This document shows, in pieces, positions 1-4,880 of a stretch of DNA of 6,232 bases (its first letter is position 1; every line of letters starts with the position of its first letter). The DNA is from Methanobacterium sp. GTDB taxonomy: Archaea > Methanobacteriota > Methanobacteria > Methanobacteriales > Methanobacteriaceae. The stretch is taken from contig WASR01000068.1 in the NCBI GenBank assembly GCA_009712615.1, positions 1 to 6,232 on the forward strand, written 5' to 3'. Under the pieces are notes generated by a model, which had not been told where the DNA came from, ran no database searches, and saw nothing but the letters and a program-made list of their open reading frames with translations. The position numbers and the translations under genes are program-made.

Positions 1-1226
1 CAGTTGTTAAGAGGGCCTATGAAAAGGTACCTTACTATCAAAAACGTTTTACTGACTTAAAAATTGAACCTGAAGATATTGAAACTTTGGAAGATATTGA
101 AAAACTTCCTTTTACTAGTAAAACAGATCTTAGGGATGCTTATCCATTTGGAATGTTTGCGGTAGATACTGAGGACATAGTTGAGGTACACACAACATCG
201 GGTACCACTGGAAAACCAACTGTATCAGGATACACAGAAGCTGATCTAGATTTATGGGGAGAAGTAATGGCAAGAGCTCTTACTATGACTGGTGTAAAGA
301 AAAAAGACAAGGTCCAAAACAGCTATGGTTATGGACTGTTCACTGGGGGCATGGGAGTTCACTACGGCGGTCAAAAAATTGGTGCAACAGTCATACCAAT
401 CTCTGCTGGAAACACCACTAGGCAGCTCGAAATAATGCAAGACTTTGGAACCACAGTTTTAACTTGCACTCCTTCCTACGGGCTTTACCTTGCAGAAGTT
501 GCTGAAAAAGAAGGGATAGACCCAAACAAACTTAAGCTCAAAGCAGGTTGTTTTGGAGCAGAAATGTGGACTGAAGAGATGAGGGATAAACTGGAAGAGA
601 GATTAAACATTTCTGCCCAAAATATCTATGGATTAACAGAGGTAATAGGTCCTGGAGTTGCAATGGAATGTCCTGTTAAGAATGGTTTGCATATATTTGA
701 GGATCATTTTTATCCAGAAATAATCGATCCAAAAACACTTAAACAGTTACCCGAAGGAGATACAGGAGAATTAGTATTAACCACACTTACAAGGGAAGGA
801 ATGCCTGTCATAAGGTTTAGAACCAAAGATATCACTGCTCTTCGAAGGGGAGTATGTGAATGTGGGCGAACACAAGTAAAAATGGACAGGATCACCGGTA
901 GAAGCGATGATATGCTTAAGGTGAGGGGAGTAATTGTTTTCCCATCCCAAATAGAAAAGGCACTCCTAAAGATCGAGGGATTAGAACCACAGTATCAAAT
1001 CATAGTTACTAGACCACAACATCTGGATGAACTTGAAGTACAAGTCGAAACATCCCCTGCACTCTTTTCAGATGAAGTCAAACACATAGAAGAAGTTAAG
1101 AAGGATATAGAAAACAGAATTCACAGTGAGATTGGTTTAAGAGTTAATATTTCCCTAGTTGAACCACAAAGTCTCCCTAGAAGTGAAGGAAAAGCAGTTA
1201 GGGTAGTGGATAAGAGAAATATCTAA
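1..1226 (+). CDS. paaK: Phenylacetate-CoA ligase / coenzyme F390 synthetase family protein (5' partial)
   Basis: Adenylate-forming ligase of the PaaK family, which joins an aryl acetate to CoA using ATP (AMP + PPi released), in the cytoplasm. The gene enters from the left edge. The reading frame is open from position 3, and the codons at 3-86 ([16 protein letters not shown]...) match the usual PaaK N-terminus, so the TTG at 87 is not the start. About 407 residues are visible; the family is near 430, so roughly 20-25 are missing. Visible motifs are the AMP-binding loop TSGTTGKPT (nt 195-221), YGLTE (627-641), the [10 protein letters not shown] block, [14 protein letters not shown] before the C-terminal domain, and the late conserved lysine in [12 protein letters not shown] (codon 1191-1193). 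Methanobacterial members have also been annotated as coenzyme F390 synthetase (AMP transfer to F420), and sequence alone does not separate the two. The ACT-protein neighbour favours aryl-CoA ligase working with indolepyruvate ferredoxin oxidoreductase; that is inference, since no ior gene is in view. Confidence 0.88.
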   Translation, partial: VVKRAYEKVPYYQKRFTDLKIEPEDIETLEDIEKLPFTSKTDLRDAYPFGMFAVDTEDIVEVHTTSGTTGKPTVSGYTEADLDLWGEVMARALTMTGVKKKDKVQNSYGYGLFTGGMGVHYGGQKIGATVIPISAGNTTRQLEIMQDFGTTVLTCTPSYGLYLAEVAEKEGIDPNKLKLKAGCFGAEMWTEEMRDKLEERLNISAQNIYGLTEVIGPGVAMECPVKNGLHIFEDHFYPEIIDPKTLKQLPEGDTGELVLTTLTREGMPVIRFRTKDITALRRGVCECGRTQVKMDRITGRSDDMLKVRGVIVFPSQIEKALLKIEGLEPQYQIIVTRPQHLDELEVQVETSPALFSDEVKHIEEVKKDIENRIHSEIGLRVNISLVEPQSLPRSEGKAVRVVDKRNI

Positions 1227-1244
1227 ATTTACACATGTTTTGTA

Positions 1245-1267
1245 ATGGATCCAGTATAAGGATCCAT
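1245..1267. repeat. Perfect 8-bp inverted repeat between the ligase and ACT genes
   Basis: ATGGATCC (1245-1252) and GGATCCAT (1260-1267) are perfect inverted copies separated by 7 nt, so the transcript could form an 8-bp hairpin. It lies in the 82-bp spacer between paaK and the ACT gene, ending 23 nt before that gene's ribosome binding site. No T-run follows, so it does not look like a terminator. An operator dyad or an mRNA processing/stability hairpin is possible; no function is shown. Confidence 0.5.
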
Positions 1268-1290
1268 ATAAACCAATTTTTAGGATTTCA

Positions 1291-1300
1291 AAAAGGAGGT
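1291..1300 (+). promoter_or_regulatory. Strong Shine-Dalgarno site of the ACT gene
   Basis: AAAAGGAGGT closely matches the anti-SD end of archaeal 16S rRNA and ends 8 nt before the ATG at 1309. It fixes the start of the ACT protein and suggests that it is translated independently of, and efficiently relative to, the ligase upstream. Confidence 0.85.
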
Positions 1301-1308
1301 ATTTTATC

Positions 1309-1740
1309 ATGAAGTTGAAACAGATATCAGTATTTCTTGAAAATCGTAAGGGCAGATTATGGAAGGCATTAAACATTCTTTCCAATGCAAATATAAATAT
1401 CAGAGCTCTTTCAATTGCAGACACATCTGAATTTGGTATATTGAGAATGATTGTTTCTGATACTGATCAAGCAAAACAGATCCTTGAAGAATCCAACTTC
1501 GTAGTAAAGGTTAACGAGGTCATTGCAGTTGGTGTTTCTGATTCTCCCGGAGGACTTGAGGGTGTTCTTGAAATTTTAAACAAGATGGATGTGAATGTGG
1601 AGTACATATACGCATTCGTTGAGAAAAATGGAGAAAAAGCTGTAGTTGTGATTCGTACTGAAGATATTGATGCTGGTTTAACTGCTCTTAAAAATGGAGG
1701 TATAACAATACTTTCAGAAGAGGAAATTAAAAGCATCTAA
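1309..1740 (+). CDS. Tandem ACT-domain protein, probable amino-acid-sensing regulator
   Basis: A 143-residue cytoplasmic protein made almost only of two ACT domains. The first covers about residues 3-70 ([20 protein letters not shown], then the typical [11 protein letters not shown] strand). The second covers about 71-141 ([19 protein letters not shown], then [11 protein letters not shown]). ACT domains bind amino acids, and glycines near the first strand-helix turn (G15; G81-G82) are in the usual ligand-loop position. It has no catalytic or DNA-binding domain, so it resembles the stand-alone ACT proteins of the COG4747 type found beside paaK and indolepyruvate ferredoxin oxidoreductase genes in methanogens. 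A likely role is sensing aromatic amino acids and modulating the neighbouring enzymes; the ligand is unproven. The start is supported by a near-consensus Shine-Dalgarno site 8 nt upstream. It follows paaK by 82 bp on the same strand and is probably co-transcribed. Confidence 0.88.
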   Translation: MKLKQISVFLENRKGRLWKALNILSNANINIRALSIADTSEFGILRMIVSDTDQAKQILEESNFVVKVNEVIAVGVSDSPGGLEGVLEILNKMDVNVEYIYAFVEKNGEKAVVVIRTEDIDAGLTALKNGGITILSEEEIKSI

Positions 1741-1750
1741 AAAAAATAAA
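1739..1750 (-). terminator. Oligo-T stop for the leftward transcript
   Basis: The + strand run of eight A (1739-1746) followed by TAAA reads on the - strand as TTTATTTTTTTT, about 70-80 nt beyond the stop of the zinc-ribbon gene. Archaeal RNA polymerase terminates at such U-rich tracts. The run overlaps the last codon of the convergent ACT gene. Confidence 0.5.
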
Positions 1751-1762
1751 CTGCAGTTGAGG

Positions 1763-1817
1763 AATTTTAAGGATAATAACAACAAGATTTCACCTTAAAA
1801 TTTTTATTTAATTTTTG
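1763..1817 (+). terminator. Inverted repeat plus T-rich tract ending the paaK-ACT transcript
   Basis: AATTTTAAGG (1763-1772) and CCTTAAAATT (1793-1802) form a perfect 10-bp stem with a 20-nt loop, extendable by G-T and A-T pairs at its base. The right arm runs into a T-rich stretch (TTTTTATTTAATTTTTG, 1801-1817). It sits between two convergent genes. The T-tract alone fits archaeal termination; whether the stem contributes is unknown. Confidence 0.55.
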
Positions 1818-1819
1818 CC

Positions 1820-2620
1820 TCACACCATGTCAAGATATTTGGATTTAATTGATTCAAATTCTTCAGGGGTTATTGCTCCAATATCCAGTAACTCTTTTGC
1901 CCTTTTAATTTTATCTATTGGATCATCAATTTCTACAGACTTCACACCTTTTTCATTGGTTTTTTGTGAATCATGATCTTCCACAGACTTTTCTTTTTCA
2001 ACTGGTTCCATATCGAATTTCTCGCCACAAACAACACAGAACTTAGCAGTTTTAAGATTTTTAGATCCACAGGATTTGCAAGTTTTCTTGTTATCCATTT
2101 GATTGATGAAATTCTTATCAGGAATTGATGATGGCAAGCCCGTGCTTTTAACTGTATTTATTTCGGATGTTTTTCCATCATCAACTTCACTAGACTTTAT
2201 ATCCATATCTGGTACAGTTTCTTGGTTTTTGATATCGCTTTGAATATTTTCAACGTCTGAATCAGATTCTGCACTCTGCTTGTTGTCGATAAAGTGTTCA
2301 TCTTCAGTCTTTTTATCAATTGTTTCTATATTTTTGATTTGATCTTCGTTTTTTGTTGATTCGTTGGTAGTTAAATTGTTTCCACATTTGATGCAGAACT
2401 TAGCTGTTTTTGGATTAATTGTATTGCATTGATTGCATTTTATATTGATATTAGTTTCGAGTTTTTTTCCACACTTTACACAGAATATTGAGTTTTCAGG
2501 ATTCTTAAATCTGCAGTGTGGGCATGTTTTGTATTTCCCTGATTTTTCATCCTCTTCTATTTCACTCAATCCTCTACGTTTTCTCTCAAGTCTTCTTTTA
2601 ATTTCATCGTTAGAAACCAA
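1820..2620 (-). CDS. Triple zinc-ribbon protein with C-terminal SHOCT-like domain
   Basis: A 266-residue, very hydrophilic protein with no signal peptide or membrane segment. It starts with a basic helix (about residues 5-16, rich in K and R). Three four-cysteine zinc ribbons follow: C33/C36/C47/C50, C62/C65/C76/C79 and C181/C184/C195/C198, each C-x2-C-x10-C-x2-C. Ribbons 2 and 3 share KTAKFC. Ribbons 2 and 3 are separated by about 100 residues rich in D, E, K, N, S and T, probably disordered. The C-terminus (about 234-266: DKIKRAKELLDIGAITPEEF...) matches the SHOCT pattern of a short helix, G-x-I-T-x-E-E-F and a second helix, usually an oligomerisation or interaction module. The function is unknown; a scaffold or nucleic-acid/protein-binding role is plausible. 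The start is TTG: a TAA lies two codons upstream in frame and no in-frame ATG occurs in the first half. The gene is 55 bp downstream of thiD on the same strand. Confidence 0.82.
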   Translation of the reverse strand: MVSNDEIKRRLERKRRGLSEIEEDEKSGKYKTCPHCRFKNPENSIFCVKCGKKLETNINIKCNQCNTINPKTAKFCIKCGNNLTTNESTKNEDQIKNIETIDKKTEDEHFIDNKQSAESDSDVENIQSDIKNQETVPDMDIKSSEVDDGKTSEINTVKSTGLPSSIPDKNFINQMDNKKTCKSCGSKNLKTAKFCVVCGEKFDMEPVEKEKSVEDHDSQKTNEKGVKSVEIDDPIDKIKRAKELLDIGAITPEEFESIKSKYLDMV

Positions 2621-2628
2621 TGATTAAA

Positions 2629-2633
2629 CCCCC
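2629..2633 (-). promoter_or_regulatory. Atypical G-rich ribosome binding site for the TTG-started zinc-ribbon gene
   Basis: On the - strand GGGGGT ends about 8 nt before the TTG at 2620, in the position of a GGAGGT site. With the in-frame TAA at 2624-2626 it supports the TTG start. The AT-rich bases upstream (about 2640-2668, including TTTATAAT and AATATTTAA) could hold a promoter, but none stands out. Confidence 0.45.
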
Positions 2634-2675
2634 ATCTATAAAAATTATAAATCAATCGTTAAATATTATTGAAGA

Positions 2676-3428
2676 TTAATAGGATCTCTTGCCATGAAAT
2701 TGGTCTAGTGTTCCCCACTTACCATGTTCCACACCAAGTTTGACAAATTCTACAGCAGATTCAACTGATCTCTTTAAACCTTGATTTTTTAAAAGTCCAA
2801 CTGTCACTGCAGCAGAGAATGAACAGCCAGTTCCATGAATTTCGACATCTCCAACCAATTCATTTTCAATCACACTCAAGGTTCCATCAAAAACTATGTT
2901 TGAACCCTCCAGATTACCGCCCGTTATAACCACATCACATATTTTACCGATTTTAACTGCAGCTTCAACTGCATCATCAATCGATTCGATTTTCATGCCA
3001 GACAAGAGTTCTGCTTCATAAATATTTGGCGTTGTTAGGGTTGCATAGGGTAGTAAATATTTCTTCAGCACCTTTGCATAACCATCTACAGAAAGTTCTG
3101 CTCCACATCCTGCAACCATAACAGGATCTACAACCATTTTAAGATCATGTTCCTTTATCTTGGTTCCAACAAGATTGAGATTTTCCTTGCTGTATAGCAT
3201 GCCAGTTTTACAGTATTTAATGGGATAAACTTTAAGAAGAGTTTCTAATTGTTTTTCTATGAATTCGGTTGAAACTGGTTCAATGGCCTCGACACTTTCT
3301 GGATTTTGAGCAGTTAAAACAGTAATGACTCCAGTTCCATAGATTCCCATTGCCTGAAATGTTTTAACATCATTAAGGATCCCTGCTCCTCCCGAAGGAT
3401 CGTAACCTGCAATGGAAAGAGCAATCAT
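2676..3428 (-). CDS. thiD: Hydroxymethylpyrimidine/phosphomethylpyrimidine kinase ThiD (stand-alone)
   Basis: Ribokinase-fold kinase that phosphorylates hydroxymethylpyrimidine and its monophosphate to give HMP-PP, the pyrimidine half of thiamine. At 250 residues it is close to the usual length for a single ThiD domain. Motifs are the N-terminal substrate loop [17 protein letters not shown] (8-24), TAQN (39-42), KTGML (74-78), [14 protein letters not shown] (99-112), [12 protein letters not shown] (133-144), TGGN (169-172) and the anion hole [10 protein letters not shown] (198-207) with the catalytic-type Cys202. Many archaeal ThiD proteins are fused to a C-terminal ThiN (thiamine-phosphate synthase) domain; this one stops before any such domain, so that step must be encoded elsewhere. 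Its ATG overlaps the TGA of cofC (ATGA, 4 bp) and has a strong site of its own, so the two are one transcription unit and may be translationally coupled. The tail ([11 protein letters not shown]) differs from the bacterial GKGHGP-like ending. Confidence 0.93.
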   Translation of the reverse strand: MIALSIAGYDPSGGAGILNDVKTFQAMGIYGTGVITVLTAQNPESVEAIEPVSTEFIEKQLETLLKVYPIKYCKTGMLYSKENLNLVGTKIKEHDLKMVVDPVMVAGCGAELSVDGYAKVLKKYLLPYATLTTPNIYEAELLSGMKIESIDDAVEAAVKIGKICDVVITGGNLEGSNIVFDGTLSVIENELVGDVEIHGTGCSFSAAVTVGLLKNQGLKRSVESAVEFVKLGVEHGKWGTLDQFHGKRSY

Positions 3429-4108
3429 GGATTAATTTCCCTCCTTTCGATGTGCAAACGTTCCTTTCCATGAATTGGAACTACCACTAAACCTTCATCG
3501 CTTAAAAATTTCCTTGTCTCGGTTCCAGTTCCATGCAGCATTATTTCACCGAGATCTTCGGCGGTGTTAACATCTAGGGCCATGTAAAATGAGTCATAAA
3601 CATCTACTACAATATTTTTTGATTCTGCCATTTTTATATGTTCAAAGAAACTGCAATCTCCAAAGAGCATGTCCATTCCATTTACTGGACATAACATGGC
3701 GTTTGTTCCGCCTCCCTTTGCAGGTGCAATAACCATGCCATTTGTTTCTCCCATTTTTAACATTTCTTCAACATATTCTGGTTTTATTAATGGAACATCT
3801 GAAGGAACTATCAAAACCTGTTCTGCACTGGATGAACACCATTTTATGGCCTGCTTCAATGCTCCGTTTAAATCAGTAGAACCTTCTTCCTTCAATGGCA
3901 CAACTTCAAGATTTTTCACGTAAGTTAGGACATCTTCATCCGAACTTATAACAACCACGCATTCAACTTGATTTTTCAATGCATTTGTAACATCCTTTAA
4001 CATTTATTTTAAAAGATTTTCACGTTCTAAGGGTGTTAAAGTTGGGGATAAACGTGTTTTAGCATGTGTGAATCTTGAAACTGGGATTATGGCAAATGTT
4101 TTCTTCAT
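3425..4108 (-). CDS. cofC: 2-phospho-L-lactate guanylyltransferase CofC, interrupted by in-frame TAA at codon 35
   Basis: CofC transfers GMP from GTP to 2-phospho-L-lactate, giving lactyl-2-diphospho-5'-guanosine for coenzyme F420 assembly. Read from the ATG at 4108, the frame gives 34 residues, one TAA (4004-4006), then 192 residues from an ATG at 4003: 227 codons, near the normal family length of about 210-225. The 34-residue part carries the N-terminal IIPVSRF and KTRLSP of the GTP-binding segment. The 192-residue part carries IVPSDVPLI (65-73, metal-binding Asp69), [11 protein letters not shown] (93-103), FGDCSFFEH (114-122) and [10 protein letters not shown] (142-151). A GAGGT site 8 nt before 4108 supports that start, while the ATG at 4003 has none. 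An automatic call at 4003 would give a protein lacking its nucleotide-binding N-terminus. The family identity is clear. Whether the copy works depends on the TAA, which could be sequence error, mutation, readthrough or restart. It ends overlapping thiD by 4 bp. Confidence 0.85.
3439..3447 (-). promoter_or_regulatory. Shine-Dalgarno site of thiD inside the cofC 3' end
   Basis: On the - strand AAAGGAGGG lies 10 nt before the thiD ATG (3428) and within the last codons of cofC. It fixes the thiD start and allows ribosomes to load on thiD even if few finish cofC. Confidence 0.75.
4004..4006 (-). other. In-frame TAA stop within cofC, abutting an ATG
   Basis: On the - strand the codons run GAA AAT CTT TTA AAA TAA ATG TTA AAG GAT (E N L L K stop M L K D). 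Both sides match CofC continuously with no frame change, so one codon of the family sequence has become a stop. AAA, GAA, CAA, TTA, TCA, TAT and TAC are each one substitution from TAA. It is not TAG, so pyrrolysine decoding does not apply. Confidence 0.85.
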
Positions 4109-4116
4109 GGAACATA

Positions 4117-4123
4117 ACCTCTT
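4117..4123 (-). promoter_or_regulatory. Ribosome binding site that places the cofC start at 4108
   Basis: AAGAGGT on the - strand, with GAGGT 8 nt before the ATG at 4108. No comparable site precedes the internal ATG at 4003, whose upstream bases are A/T-rich coding sequence. This is the main local evidence that the short N-terminal piece belongs to the gene. Confidence 0.65.
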
Positions 4124-4126
4124 GAA

Positions 4127-4143
4127 ATTTTAAATCTTAAAAT
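4127..4143. promoter_or_regulatory. AT-rich dyad upstream of cofC, possible promoter or operator
   Basis: ATTTTAA (4127-4133) and TTAAAAT (4137-4143) are perfect inverted repeats around a 3-nt centre, between the oligo-T stop of the preceding gene and the cofC ribosome binding site. A cofC-thiD promoter is expected in this 64-bp gap. TATA-like choices include this dyad and GATAAAT just upstream (about 4146-4152), but none is a clean TTTATATA box with ideal spacing. AT-rich dyads arise easily by chance. Confidence 0.3.
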
Positions 4144-4152
4144 GATTTATCA

Positions 4153-4162
4153 CAAAAAAAAG
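4153..4162 (-). terminator. Oligo-T stop after the membrane-anchored protein gene
   Basis: Eight A on the + strand (4154-4161) read as TTTTTTTT on the - strand, starting 11 nt beyond the stop codon at 4173-4175. This fits an archaeal oligo-T terminator and suggests that the proS unit ends here and cofC-thiD has its own promoter. Confidence 0.6.
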
Positions 4163-4172
4163 TTGAATGGAT

Positions 4173-4859
4173 TTAACCCATTCCAATCATGGATTTAAAC
4201 CAGTGATAAACTCCTTTTATTGTTCCCTCTGAATTTTGTGTGCTGTTCTGATTGATATTTTTTATATTATCTACCTTTACATTGAATTGGGAGGCTAAAT
4301 TCGATTTAGCGGTGTTTACCATCTGTTTGAGTGTGGTGTAACTGATTTTTTGTGTATTTACCAGTGCCACAGGCTCACCACTATAAATATTGAAGTTAAC
4401 ACCTTCCGATAGTATCCAAATTTCTAACTGTGCATTGGTTGCATTTGTTAGATCATGGATGTTAGAACCAGCAATAACTTGTTTAATGGCATTTGAAGAT
4501 GTGCCATTAGCCTTTAACTCGGAACCAACAACTGCCTGGGTGGATGGGTCAAGACAGTACGCATAAACCATTTCAGATGAATTGGTTGAAACAGTTTTGT
4601 TTTCAGCAACTACAAGATCTTGTGATGAATTTGCAATTAAAACATCACCAATCTGTACTTTAATTGGATCCCGCCCATTGTTTGCGACTACAACTTGATG
4701 TGGGACTGTTCCTGCACTGGTATTTTGTGTTATTACAACATTACCACTGTCATAGGCTTCCTTTAATGGTATGCCAGTTGACTGGGAATAGCTTAAATAA
4801 CCTGTTCCCGCAGCAAATAAAACCACTAGAAATATTAGAATTACTAGTCTGAAGTTCAA
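4173..4859 (-). CDS. Uncharacterised membrane-anchored exported protein with many N-glycosylation sequons
   Basis: I do not recognise a named family for this 228-residue protein. Residues 5-22 (LVILIFLVVLFAAGTGYL) form one hydrophobic helix after a single Arg4, so it is an N-terminal anchor or uncleaved signal with the rest outside the cell. The outer part has a beta-rich region (about 40-115, with VPHQVVVANNGRDPIKVQIGD resembling an Ig-like or cupredoxin-like strand pattern), one cysteine (C102 in VYAYCLDPSTQAVVG), a middle segment ending in EIWILSEGVNFNIYSG (146-161), and a helical tail rich in Asn and Lys. Seven N-x-S/T sequons (N46, N77, N87, N93, N118, N139, N205) fit a glycosylated surface protein. 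The start is TTG with GGTGGG 6 nt upstream; the only in-frame codons between it and the proS stop lie in the 21-bp gap and include no ATG, GTG or TTG. The position right after proS suggests co-transcription, not a shared function. Confidence 0.75.
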   Translation of the reverse strand: MNFRLVILIFLVVLFAAGTGYLSYSQSTGIPLKEAYDSGNVVITQNTSAGTVPHQVVVANNGRDPIKVQIGDVLIANSSQDLVVAENKTVSTNSSEMVYAYCLDPSTQAVVGSELKANGTSSNAIKQVIAGSNIHDLTNATNAQLEIWILSEGVNFNIYSGEPVALVNTQKISYTTLKQMVNTAKSNLASQFNVKVDNIKNINQNSTQNSEGTIKGVYHWFKSMIGMG

Positions 4860-4865
4860 AATTAT

Positions 4866-4871
4866 CCCACC
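4866..4871 (-). promoter_or_regulatory. Ribosome binding site deciding the TTG start at 4859
   Basis: GGTGGG on the - strand ends 6 nt before the TTG at 4859. The first in-frame ATG lies much later (Met97), beyond the membrane helix, so the TTG start is required to keep the signal/anchor segment. Confidence 0.6.
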
Positions 4872-4880
4872 GTTGTTTTT

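Noticed and set aside
87..89. TTG at 87 as the start of the ligase gene
   Set aside because: The frame is open to the window edge and the 28 codons before it match the PaaK N-terminus; the gene is cut by the window, not started here.
1264..1274. ATATAAAC as a promoter for the ACT gene
   Set aside because: A start site about 25 nt downstream would fall at or past the Shine-Dalgarno site, which would then be lost from the transcript.
1155..1736. Open frames on the - strand opposite the ligase end and ACT gene
   Set aside because: They lie antisense to clearly conserved proteins, have no recognisable domains and no good ribosome sites; they are shadows.
2036..2412. DNA repeat of CAGAACTTAGC as a mobile or CRISPR-like repeat
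   Set aside because: Only two copies, both encoding the same part of zinc ribbons; explained by internal domain duplication or similar coding.
3425..4003. A complete 192-residue CofC starting at 4003
   Set aside because: It lacks a ribosome site and the family's N-terminal GTP-binding segment, which lies just upstream in the same frame behind a TAA.
4004..4006. Pyrrolysine or selenocysteine insertion at the cofC stop
   Set aside because: The codon is TAA; pyrrolysine uses TAG and selenocysteine uses TGA.
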